DNA from: Ancylostoma caninum
Lineage: Eukaryota > Nematoda > Chromadorea > Rhabditida > Ancylostomatidae
Direction: 5' to 3'
NCBI GenBank assembly: GCA_037903475.1
Contig: JBAJFG010000074.1
Location: 186,001-250,000 of the forward strand
Length of the DNA stretch: 64,000 nucleotides
Below, piece by piece: positions 11,401-24,112 of the stretch; within the stretch, counting starts at the first letter, position 1, and each line of letters starts with the position of its first letter. A model generated the notes under the pieces. That model was not told the origin of the DNA, made no database searches, and saw nothing but the letters and a program-made list of their open reading frames with translations. A program made the position numbers and the translations under genes.

Positions 11401-12229
11401 AGCAACAGTTCCCCGAGCAAGTGAAGGCATGGGAAGAGTGTGAGTTCCGAAATTTTAATTCACTTCAGCATACTTGCGGAGTAATTTCGAAGTTAAGGTC
11501 CCCAATTTAAAGCACTTCGCGCTTTTATGGATAATTTACCGAGAAACTCCGATTTAACCAAGGTTAGTCTCAACAGTCTGACCGATAATGTTCTTAAAGG
11601 CAAGGTCCGAGCAGAATTCCATCTCCAGGGTTTCTACTGAATTCGTCGCCCACGGCACCGCCTTGGACGAAAACAATAGAAAAATCTCTGAAAAGGTCCC
11701 ACAACGAACGCTTTCCATCCCCCAATTTCGGTATGGCGTTTACGGGTTTGCGGCGTCCATGCGTTCAAATGACGTTATACAGCGCGCCCTACATGTTGTC
11801 GGTTGTAGCGTCGTAAGACAAAATTCATATTCAGAAGAGCGGTGGTCCTTTCGATGAGAGAGGGATGCTTTCATGAATAGTTCGTTAGGCTGCATGTATC
11901 TGAGCGTCCATCGTTGTTCATTACGCACACGCGCAGCCTTCGTCGGTTGGAGCGCGTTTTCCCACAGCTACCGTAATCCTCGGGCATTTTATCCCATATC
12001 TAGCGATAGAGCTTATGTCGAGCTCTAAATTTTGAGATACATGCTACACATAGGCTTTGGCCTCCAGAGAACAAAAAACCTGGGTAAGGAAACTTTTGAC
12101 CGGACCTTGCCTCTAAGACGAGATTTTCGCTTATTTCGCTGTTGGTATTTTTAGGACCCCGAAACGCTCAACAAAATCATGGAGCTGGGTTTCAAGAAAT
12201 ACATCCCAGCTGAAGCGATCCAGGCGTGA
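8423..12229 (+). CDS. secreted fatty-acid/retinol-binding (FAR) family protein
   Basis: Nematode FAR proteins are small helix-rich secreted carriers of fatty acids and retinol. Seven exons close in phase: 8423-8540, 8906-9051, 9446-9544, 11198-11302, 11370-11439, 11513-11562, 12155-12229, giving about 220 residues. Exon 1 encodes a signal peptide (MRLLLVSVLVLGASA). The middle shows the FAR pattern: an early VPSYVMDQI-type helix start, a TEAEKQQF segment, a KEAPLIGPKARAIY helix, then LTPDAKQFV. The product is somewhat longer than the usual 180-190 residues because of a short exon 6 and a C-terminal exon ending in IPAEAIQA. Exon 6 avoids a stop that direct joining of exons 5 and 7 would create. 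Intron 3 (1.65 kb) holds a satellite array and a MITE. Family assignment rests on pattern, not an alignment search. Confidence 0.75.
9905..10220. repeat. tandem repeat array, period about 118 bp
   Basis: About three diverged copies. GCAAGAAT recurs at about 9915, 10031 and 10150; each copy then has an AATCAATAAA...AAATCGAT block and CATATTCGTGTTCAGCG. It lies wholly in intron 3 of the FAR gene and belongs to the same family as the repeat at 836-1960. Confidence 0.75.
10842..11110. mobile_element. TA-flanked palindromic MITE, family B copy 1
   Basis: A 269-bp element in intron 3 of the FAR gene, flanked by TA on both sides. The ends are CAGTGGGCGTCAACGGCGGT and ACCATTGACGTCCACTG, and subterminal arms pair through GGTGGCCCATACGCGGCCTC and GAGGCCGCAGATGGGCC. 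The closest relative is at 31668-31937; a more diverged one lies at about 45450-45730. Confidence 0.8.
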
Positions 12230-12718
12230 TCACAACTATTAATTTTATTCGATCTACTAGAAATTGTTTTCCTTCGATAAATAATGTTTCATGAGTGTGT
12301 GTGCTTCAACAGTCTTCCGTTAAAACGTACGTCCGTCAATCAGATAATGAGCAAAGAATCGCAATTTATACAGGGCGTTAGGCGCACGCAACTACTTGTG
12401 GAGGATTTTTCATGGGGACTGGTCAACACAACGTCTACATTTCGAATGAAAATACCGTGATGCCATGAGCTCATGCGTTTCGATTGCGTCTGAACTGCTC
12501 ACGCATGCATTTAGTGCAAATGCTCTACTCTGTTCAGCTTTAAATATCCACACATAGTTGCATTCAGAAAACAGGGGTGAATAGGCTCCTGTTCTATTTG
12601 TGAAGGTGATTAGTTCAGTAGTCGGGCTCGTGAAGGGCCCGGGGAGACTCCGAACTTCCCATTTGCACAAACTCTGCTAGTTTTTGCAGGAGAATTTGGG
12701 TATACACTGCCCGCCCCT

Positions 12719-12751
<33 letters not shown>

Positions 12752-13316
12752 TTACATGGGGAGACCATGTGGGCAGAAAAAAATGTAATTGATGTGTATT
12801 ATATATCATAGCAGCAACTATAGCACATGAACGAAGCAGTGTATGCTATCGAAAAGTATCGGAAACATTCGATGACCTGACTAATCGTTCTGCCATTTTA
12901 TTTATTTTCAGAAAAAAATCCTCAGAATGACAATGAAAGAGATTAAATTTTGATTAGACCAACCAAAAGATCTCGAACCTCTGGCTCCAAATTTATTTGA
13001 GTAGTATCGGTTTCTGTCTATCTGTCCAAATATCTGTTTTTGGGCTCGAACTTCTTTACGTGGTGCCGCGCCAATGATAATTCTTGCATAATTTTCAAAG
13101 AGAAATTGAAATCATTCTGCTAACTCCACCTCGTGAAATCAGAAGCTCGAGAGCTTTCAGATATGTGGTGTTGAACTTCAAATTGATTTCAAGCTTCCCT
13201 TAAATGGACAGCGCAAATTTTATATCCAGAAGGTTTTTTCTCGGAAAAATTAAGTTCTGTTTACTTGCAGCTCAAACATAATTGATATATAAGAAATCGA
13301 GAGTTTGAGAGCTTTT
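12230..13316. other. gene-free region between FAR gene and retrotransposon
   Basis: No coding exon recognised. It carries the FAR 3' flank (an AATAAT-type signal at about 12280, no perfect AATAAA nearby) and an ATTT microsatellite at about 12720-12753, which may be the 3' tail of an old retroelement insertion. Confidence 0.45.
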
Positions 13317-13881
13317 AATAATAATAATATTTATTATCGGTTACTGGATATAACAATTATGCACCGGATGATAGAGAAGCACACCGATAAATACTAGGAT
13401 ATGACAGATGTAAGAGGACGGTACTCAAGAACTAGGTAACCAATGCGGTCAATCAGGTGGGGGAAGGGGGAGTGGATCGCAGGGCGAGGAAGAGCAGTGG
13501 CCACCAACACCGCAAGTCCATCAGAGGGGTAGATCAGGGCTCCGGATACCAACTTAGTAGGTCCGTCAACCTCGCCGAGGTCCACAATATCGTCCTTCAG
13601 ACGGTCCTGGGTTTTCTCTCAAGCTAGGGAAATTGAGGGAGAAAGGCTCATATCTTACAGAAAAATACCTTTTGGAAGAGAGGTTATTATCATAGACTTT
13701 GCTAATTTCCAGAAACTACAACACAAAAGGAAGTACACACAAAAAGGATGCACATATGAAATTAGCCAAACGATGACAAAGAGAGCTGTCTATAGCTCGG
13801 AAGTCAGAGATGGTATTCTCTCACTCTCGCTGAAACAAAGAAGTGTTAGTATAGGTTCTGTGAATAAAAGCAAAGAAGATC

Positions 13882-16744
13882 TCAATAAAACCCCCTCTCT
13901 CTAAGGGTCATCTGCAATCTGCTGACGAAAGCTGAGTTTGATGACGATAGAACCACTGTTGAAGGTAGCTCGTTCCAGATTCTGGTACTTCGTGCAAAGA
14001 AAGAATCATGGAATTGTTTAGTGCGAGCGGTCTCTACGTAGAGCCTGAACTGATGTCCTCTGGTCCTATGAGAAAAATTAGAGAATTTCAAAAATGTTGA
14101 CCGGTTTACATCCAAATCACCAAATATGATTTTGTAGAGCAAAGACTGGTCATTTATCAAGCGTCTAAGCAACAGTGAAGAAGAAGCTAGGAGCGATAAT
14201 CTATCTCGGTAAGACAAGTAAAATCGGCCTGTCCTAGCAAAGATTCGCCTAGTGAATGATTTTTGCACATTCTCGATTTTGTCAATTAGATATTGCTTGG
14301 ACGGAGACCAGAGGGGGGTAGCGTATTCAAGGATCGGCCTCACGTACAATTTGAAAAGTTTGAACAGAGTGCTGAGTTTACGTGTTCGGAATGCTTTGAG
14401 GATGTAGTTCGATTTCTTACAAGCCAACTGAACAATTTTCTCAATGTGCTGATCAAAACTAAGGCTACTCGAGTAATTAACGCCAAGGTCGCAGACATTG
14501 TGTGCTAGAGTTAGTTCAGTGTCACCTAGGAAGAAGGAAGGGGAGGTAGGATGATATGGACCAATGAGCATTACTGTAGTTTTTTTCGCACGATATGTCC
14601 ATTTCCCATTTGTTAGACCATGTCAAAACTGCATCTAAAGCCTGTTGCATGAGATGATGGGAGTTTATAGAGAATAATTTGCAGTCATCGGCATATATAG
14701 AACATGCAACTCCTGAAGGTAAGCATTCTGGAAGATCGTTGATATAAAGAAGAAATAGAAGGGGACCCAGGCAAGTGCCCTGTGGAACCCCACTTGGTGT
14801 TGAGTAGATTTTGGAAAATTTTCCATTGACGCTCACTTTTTGACAGCGGCTGTTAAGAAATGACTGCAAAAAGCGTAGTAGGCAACCATCAATACCATAA
14901 GAACGCAATTTGATGAACAGAAGATTGAGTGGGACGGAATCAAAGGCTTTTTTGTAGTCTATGTAACATGCCGTTATATATCCACGTGAGTCTAATATTT
15001 TCTGCCAGAAAGGAATAGATGAAATAAGAGCCGAGGTTGTGGACCTTCTTGGCAGGAAACCATGCTGAGCAGCTGTGATAAGTTGGTTCATTTTAAAGAA
15101 TTGTTGTAGTCGGCAACAGATTATGCGCTCTAGTACTTTGCTAGTGCATGAGGTGAGACATACGGGTCTATAGTTTTCGACACAAGATTTGCTGCCTTTC
15201 TTGAAAATGGGCTTCACAAACCCAATTCGCCAAATAGACGGGACTTCGCCATGGAGAATGAACCAATTAAACAGCAGGGTCAGGACAGGTGTCAAGCCAA
15301 GTGCAGCCTTTTTGAGAAATATGTAGGGTAGGTGGTCCGGTGAGCGGGATGTATGAGGAGGTGAACGTGAAAGGGTCTCAAAAACGTTTTGACTTGTGAT
15401 CTCTATAAAGTCGAGTTTTTCTGAGGTATAAAAAGGACAGGCCACGCTGCTACTGGAAGGAGACTTATAAACGGATTTAAAGAAAAGAGCAAATGCTTCA
15501 GCCTTTTCAGCCTCCGATTCACAGAAACTGCCATCCGGCCTCAGATTTGATCCGATATTCCTAGAAGAGTTCAAACGCTTATTGACAAATTTGTAAAAAG
15601 CTTTCGGATTATGATTAGATGCAATTTTTTCTTCTTGAAACAATTCATATCTGGCTAACTCCCTTTTTAGCTTCCTCGAGAAGCGGAGATATTTCAGAAT
15701 TCCAATCTTATGTCGGGCTTGATAACATGCACGAACTTTGGCTTCCAACTTCCGAATTCTGATAGGATATTGTAGACACTGCGAGCTCATACTTTTGAGA
15801 GGAATGAATCGCTCAATTAGTTCAGAGCAGTGGTCGAGAAATAGTTGGTAGCATTCGTCGGCTGAATTGCAATTCGAGATGAGTTCACGCCAATGAATGC
15901 TCAGGAAGCATTCACAAATTGCAGAATAGTTGCCATGCTCGTAATCAGGAATTTTGGATGTATTCTCACCTTTAATTTGAATGTTGGAAATTCTGAAGGC
16001 AATGACACAGTGATCGGAGGTAGAGAAAGGAGGAAGGACGTTCATTTCTTGTATCATTGTCTTATTATTAGTGATCAGTAGGTCAAGAATATTCTTTTTA
16101 TGAGTACTTTGTGAGACAAGTTGAGATAGAGAGTATTCTTCACAAAATTCCAGGAGTGCCCGCGAGGAAGTGCAGTTGTAGCTCATGGTGCCTCTCCCGT
16201 CAGTCCATTTTACATTGGGAAAATTAAAATCACCGGCAAGAACATAACTAATTGGAGCCTCCACATGTTCGCGAAAAGTTTCTAAGGCATTCAGGAAAGC
16301 GTTCGCATTGCAGGAAGGGCTGCGGTAAACGAGGACAACCCGTAAGCACTGTCCATCAACTTTCAAGCTAAATATTAGGCTTTGTAGATAGGGAGAGAAA
16401 TTTCTTGAGAGGATGAGATGATGAGTGATGTCGTTACGTATTAAGGCTAAAACCCCTCCCCCCATGGTGGCTCCCTCTCTATCACATCGGTACACCTCAT
16501 ATCTGTTACCACAAGAAAACAGGGCATCATGGATATTTCCAGGCTTGCACCACGTCTCAGTGATTAAAACAACTGAAGGAAGATTAGAGAGCAAGAAATT
16601 TAAGTCTGAAATTTTGTTACAGATGGAACGTGCATTGAGAAGTAGAATGAATTTTTCAAGGCTTTTGGGGTGCAGTGAGTAAGAATAATCTAAAGCATTC
16701 GAATTATCGGGCAGGAACGGTTCAAGACAGTTTGGGTCGTGCAT
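13882..16744 (-). CDS. retrotransposon ORF2: endonuclease and reverse transcriptase (frameshifted)
   Basis: The open frame from 16744 runs 740 residues. The N-terminal third is an exonuclease/endonuclease/phosphatase-type endonuclease: LLNARSICNK, the ITETW glutamate, GGGVLAL, AGDFNFP, and STSDHC near the end. The reverse transcriptase follows, with YRPVCLTS, AQHGFLP, YIDYKKAFDSV, SGVPQGTCLGPLLF and the catalytic YADD at about residues 684-687. The frame then breaks in a seven-T run at 14580-14586 (A run on the coding strand). The C-terminal 229-residue segment (14571-13882; LFKLYVRPILEYATPLWSP) continues one base out of frame. A single-base slip explains it; without it the product would be about 953 residues. 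Motifs are otherwise intact, so this is a young or recently dead copy, or the run length is a sequencing error. Confidence 0.85.
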
Positions 16745-16747
16745 TTC

Positions 16748-17677
16748 CTATGCTTTATACGATGTGGAAGCTGGATGACTTTGCGTTAGGCTAGAGAAAG
16801 TGCCTTGCGTGGGGATGGCTGATGTAGAATGCACTGAAAGGAGAGATTGAGATCTAGTAGCTCTTGTTACCCTCTTATTAGTTGAGATGCTAGAAGATGA
16901 ATTGAAAGAGCGCCTGGGGAGTTCACGAGGTGAGCGTAGCTTAACAATCTCAAAGTCACGAACCACGTAGATTAACTTACCCTCACGTGCGTTAAGATCA
17001 CCTGCCTGTTTACGCAGACTCCGATCAAGTTGTAGCTCCTCCATTGTATAGTCTCGACGGGCATAGGAGTGGACAAACTGCTCAGTTAAGCTTTGGCGTC
17101 CACTTCTCATATGCGCCAAGAGGGCATCCCTGAGTTCCTGGCTGGGCAAAGATATCTTGATGATGCGTCCTCGAGCACCTGGGCCACGAGGTTTCCCAGC
17201 TGGATGACGGTGAGAAGTAATATGACCAAGATCATATGCATGAATTAAAGCGCTATCACCTGAAGAGTAAACTACTTCTCTCAAGATCTCACGATCAAAT
17301 TGATTTGTGGAGTCCTCATCGGCCTTCTCGTCAATGCCCACCCAGGTGATCCGCTTCAATTTATCATCAATCTTCTGGCCATCAGCGCGCACTTTCACGA
17401 AAGTTGAATAGATAAGATTTTGTTGTGATTGTTGCGTTGGAAGAGAGCCAGAAGATAGCATATTTTCAATCTCCGAAAGGCGAGCAAGTATAGAATTTTG
17501 AGTGCGATGGAGATCACCTATTTGGCCGAGGATCCGATCGAATGAATCCGTCAGGGAACGTTGCATGCTATTTGAGTACAAATCAAATTTCTCGATTAAC
17601 TTACTTGCCCAAAGCGGCATTTCCTGGGCTGATTCAGTTGTCGAAGCCTTCTTGGTATTGGAAGCCTGCTTGACCAT
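16748..17677 (-). CDS. retrotransposon ORF1 protein
   Basis: 309 residues from ATG 17677. An N-terminal segment of about residues 20-80 has the heptad-like pattern of a coiled coil (SMQRSLTDSFDRILGQIGDL). A basic middle/C-terminal part follows (ELQLDRSLRKQAGDLNAREG) with a short strand-rich piece (KLIYVVRDFEIVKL), and then a Ser/Thr-rich tail. ORF1 proteins of this class bind element RNA. No CCHC zinc knuckle is seen. Its TAG stop is three bases from the ORF2 ATG, suggesting termination-reinitiation for ORF2. Confidence 0.7.
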   Translation of the reverse strand: MVKQASNTKKASTTESAQEMPLWASKLIEKFDLYSNSMQRSLTDSFDRILGQIGDLHRTQNSILARLSEIENMLSSGSLPTQQSQQNLIYSTFVKVRADGQKIDDKLKRITWVGIDEKADEDSTNQFDREILREVVYSSGDSALIHAYDLGHITSHRHPAGKPRGPGARGRIIKISLPSQELRDALLAHMRSGRQSLTEQFVHSYARRDYTMEELQLDRSLRKQAGDLNAREGKLIYVVRDFEIVKLRSPRELPRRSFNSSSSISTNKRVTRATRSQSLLSVHSTSAIPTQGTFSSLTQSHPASTSYKA

Positions 17678-17689
17678 AGTTATTTGAGT

Positions 17690-18993
17690 TGGATACAGAT
17701 AGTGAATAGAGTAGGGTTAGGCAGTCAGACAGAGACCAAACACAGCCGCTCAGTACGAACGCGGATAGAATGTATTTGTTTTCTTTCGATTGTTGTTCCG
17801 AGGTCTAACTTGGCCCACTCTCAATTATTGTGACGGTTGTCGATGGGATTGTATTTTACCACCTCTATCTTCAGTACCCGAAACTAATCGCTACATTGTG
17901 TGCCTATCTTCTGCCGATGAAAATAGCCCACTTCGAAAGTCTGGGTAGATTATAACCTTGCAGGGAACATTCATGAGTCTGGGAGCAAGTGACGAGTGAG
18001 GAGCAAGGGGCAAATGAGTACCTTTCATTTTCTATGATAGATTTTCAAATAATTTTATGAATATCATAGAAAAGGGATCGCAAACAAGTCTGAACCTAGG
18101 GAAAATCTAGTAAAAAGTAGTATTGAAATCAGTATTGAAATCAATATCGGCTAAGTAGTCACAGGATTGAACATTTGTAGCAAATTGAAGAGAACAACAT
18201 CTCCGAAGCCCGCTAAGAGTATCCCAGACTTCGCCAATCGTGGCGATCCCCACGGCCTCAGGCATCGCCACATGGATAAGGTGAATGAGGTTACTCTTCA
18301 AACGTGAGAGAGATGATAACTGATGTGGCCTGGCGATCGATAGGCATCGTTTATCGCTATCACTCACATCACCAGTTCATTATGGCACATCTTCGAGAGT
18401 ATGGGCGGGCGATGAGTTCCGTTTGGCAGCGATCCATGGCGAAGTAATGTGCAATCGATACGTATCATTTCCACGATCCTTATCTCTTACATCGTCAACT
18501 CATTTTGATTCATTTTGAACTGGCGAAGTCTGGGGAGTCATCTTCTTGTTGATTATATTCCACTTTTTACTATTTATTTTTAATGCACATTGCTTACATG
18601 TGGTTGGATGTTTATATAAATCAAACCAGATGTAAGTTTTTGAAACCTAAAATTTATGTAAGTTTTTAAAACCTAAGATTTAAGCAGTTTTATTTTTTAG
18701 TAGTTTCATTTCAAAAATATGTGCACATAACGTTACTTGATAAACACAACTCAGTAGCTTTCCTTCCCCTTACTGATGAGTGCAGGAGGAAACCTATTTT
18801 TATGTTTAGTTTTCGCATAAGGTTCATGCACGGAACGGAAACTGAATAGACTACAAAATTTCAACATAACGTTAGATATAATACTCTAAGTAAGAAAAGA
18901 TTCGCATGATATCGTTCCTCAGCTTTTATTTATTATGCCAATCCCTCATAAGATTTTCAGAAGGGAGCTTTTTAATAAATGAGAATATTCATG
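17690..18993. other. gene-free region
   Basis: No coding exon recognised. It includes the 5' flank of the retrotransposon and one copy of a dispersed repeat at about 18765-18850. Confidence 0.45.
18765..18850 (+). repeat. dispersed repeat copy flanking ASPDH (left)
   Basis: Shares CCCCTTACTGATGAGTGCAG, a following ATGTTTAGT stretch and ATGCACGGAACGGA-like text with a copy at about 22116-22200 in the same orientation. The two copies sit on either side of the ASPDH gene. Confidence 0.6.
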
Positions 18994-18999
18994 TTTATT
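18994..18999 (-). terminator. polyadenylation signal of ASPDH gene
   Basis: AATAAA on the minus strand, 50 nt past the ASPDH stop codon. Confidence 0.6.
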
Positions 19000-19048
19000 T
19001 CGATAGAAAAACGTCTTCCAATGATGCGTCGACTCAGACCTCATATTA

Positions 19049-21846
<2,798 letters not shown>

Positions 21847-24075
21847 TTTTATGGTGTTCCTGAAATGTAAATATTGAAAATATTCTCATCGAGAAAAATT
21901 TAATGAATAAGATTAAGGTGCTTGGTGACAGTAGGACAAAGGATAAACTACATAAGAATGTGCAGCAACTACTTCAAAGAATCCTATTGAGTTCCAGTAG
22001 ACTTCACTTGATAGATCCGAAATGTGAATGAGTGAAAAATGCACCCACTCAATAAAAAATAAATAAAATAGAAATAAAAGTAAAAATAGAAAGAGATGAT
22101 AGACGTTCGTATGCCTTTTCCCCTTACTGATGAGTGCAGAGAAGGCATATTCCAATGTTTAGTATCCGTATGAGGGTGATGCACGAAACGGATCTGAACA
22201 TGCATAGTGAAATGAAAAACTTTATAGTTCTGAAGACATTGTAGTAATACCAATACTTATTCTACTTTTTCTACTTTCACTCTTAGTTCGGGGACGTATA
22301 CCACTCAGAAGGAGGAACTTCTAGAAAATGAATATAACATTGATGGAATCGGGAATTTTTTTAAGGATTTTGCGGTTTCAACAACGTTATATTAATTTTA
22401 AGGCGTGGCGGGGTCGATCAAAGGTATAAACATAGTTGAGTGCTGAGCATGGAGAAGTTGAGTACTTCGATGAAGGGATTCGTATTTGGAGACGTCGCTT
22501 TCAGCTCAACATTTCTTCATTGCTTCTTTATTCATTTACTTTCAGCTGTTAAACTGGCTGATTTGGTTGATTTATTAATTCGGACCTTCCGAACTATTCA
22601 GACTTTTGAAAAATCAAATAGGAATACTTTGAAACAATCCACAAAAAAAGTTTTGAATCCATAATTTCTACATTACACTCAGATAGAAGGAAGCCTTTCA
22701 TGAATAGTAGTATATACATCAATATTGTTTGATTGTTCGGGTATTCTTGTAAATTACACATGGTACTAGCACTACTTATGCTAGAAATGAATTAGGCTAC
22801 TATTTTAATCATTTTATTTGTTTCTAATGATCTAACGAAACTATTTGCTGAAGCCTAAAGCAGCCTTTCTTCGAGCGGTTTTTCTCTTGAACAAGCATTC
22901 TCCTTGGAAAATTCATGCCACTTCAAGTGACAGAAAACACCAGCTTTAGGCGCATTATTTTGTTTTTCTAAATACTGAATAAACACAAGAAACCATGGTA
23001 AGCTGGGTTAGACTTAAGAAGTGCAGTTCTATACTTCATCTAGCCGATATTTTGATATTTTCCATTTGTAAAACAAGGCATAGAGCGTGATTTCTTGGCT
23101 GAATAATTGTTATTTTCAAGTTATCGCTCCATTCTCCCAGTACACTTTTTGTGACTAGTTTTTGAACCAATGCCAAAAACTTTATCAAAAAGGGGTCCGA
23201 GATCGATATATACGAATATTTGGCAGTAAACAAACTAAGTATTCAGGGTGAGTGGGAGTAAAGTGCATAAAGTGCATGCAATCATTGAGCTAAGGTGATA
23301 CGATTTTTCAGCAAAAAGAAAACTGGAAAGTCTACAAGAATGTAAGCCAAAGACGAACTAGACTACAAAAAAGGAAAGCACTGCGGTCATGTGACCTTGA
23401 TCGCTATCAAAGCTATATGAACACACGAACGTGGGGTACTCCGATGATATCGATCTTTTTTCAGGCATAGCTCCCCGGATACAACACTTTTCAGGTGAAA
23501 CACGTGAAGAACTTGGAAGAAATTATCAAATATTCTTCTCAAATTCTCTGTATCGTCTGCTCAAATCACTCAAAGCACCAACTTTACCACAGTCCCTGAA
23601 TGCAGGGTTGTTGAAAAATCGACTATTAAAAAAATTGAAGTACATAAATAAATAAGTAAATAAAGTCCTGGTTTGCCATGCATGACCCAATCCTACAGTA
23701 ACCCGACAGTACTTATATGCTACATACGCACCATGCAGCCTTTGAATTTGGACCGCGGCCAATGAGCCACATTTGCTAATCGATGGTAATTGTAAGTTTT
23801 TAGCCAATCTATTGTAATAATCTATCGTTAATAATAATGAATAATAATAAATAACAATAATAATAAATAATCTATTCTAATAATCGATAATCTATTGTCC
23901 TACGGTTGAGCGAGAACCAATGAAAAACAAAGGAAAACTTTTATGGAAATAGTGAGAAATTATGAAGCTATATTCTCTGGTTTTCTTGAAATTCATGGAT
24001 TGCATCAAAAACTTTTTATTAGAGTGGCGCTTTTCAATATGTTTCTCATATCCGTGGTATTTACTTCATTTTATA
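21847..24075. other. gene-free region between ASPDH and UGT
   Basis: No coding exon recognised. It holds the ASPDH 5' flank, a repeat copy at about 22116-22200, and AT-rich microsatellite-like stretches (for example an ATA-rich block near 23827-23895). Confidence 0.45.
22116..22200 (+). repeat. dispersed repeat copy flanking ASPDH (right)
   Basis: Second copy of the sequence at 18765-18850: CCCCTTACTGATGAGTGCAG, then AATGTTTAGTATCCGTATGA and ATGCACGAAACGGA. Same orientation. Confidence 0.6.
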
Positions 24076-24081
24076 TTTATT
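24076..24081 (-). terminator. polyadenylation signal of UGT gene
   Basis: AATAAA on the minus strand, 32 nt past the UGT stop codon. Confidence 0.6.
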
Positions 24082-24112
24082 ACTTGCTTATTACGAGGCT
24101 ATACACTCATCC

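Larger units (their letters stand above)
13317..17690 (-). mobile_element. CR1/jockey-type non-LTR retrotransposon, near full length
   Basis: The minus strand reads 5' flank, ORF1 (17677-16748), ORF2 (16744 to 13882 with one frameshift), then a 3' UTR of about 565 bp. It ends in a short ATT-rich tail at about 13317-13336. Two ORFs, an apurinic-type endonuclease ahead of the reverse transcriptase, and no LTRs define the class. The 5' boundary is uncertain (somewhere in 17690-17880), and I did not find a convincing target-site duplication. Confidence 0.85.

Noticed and set aside
16425..16682. Plus-strand frame opposite the retrotransposon endonuclease
   Set aside because: Antisense shadow of ORF2, which has all catalytic motifs on the other strand.
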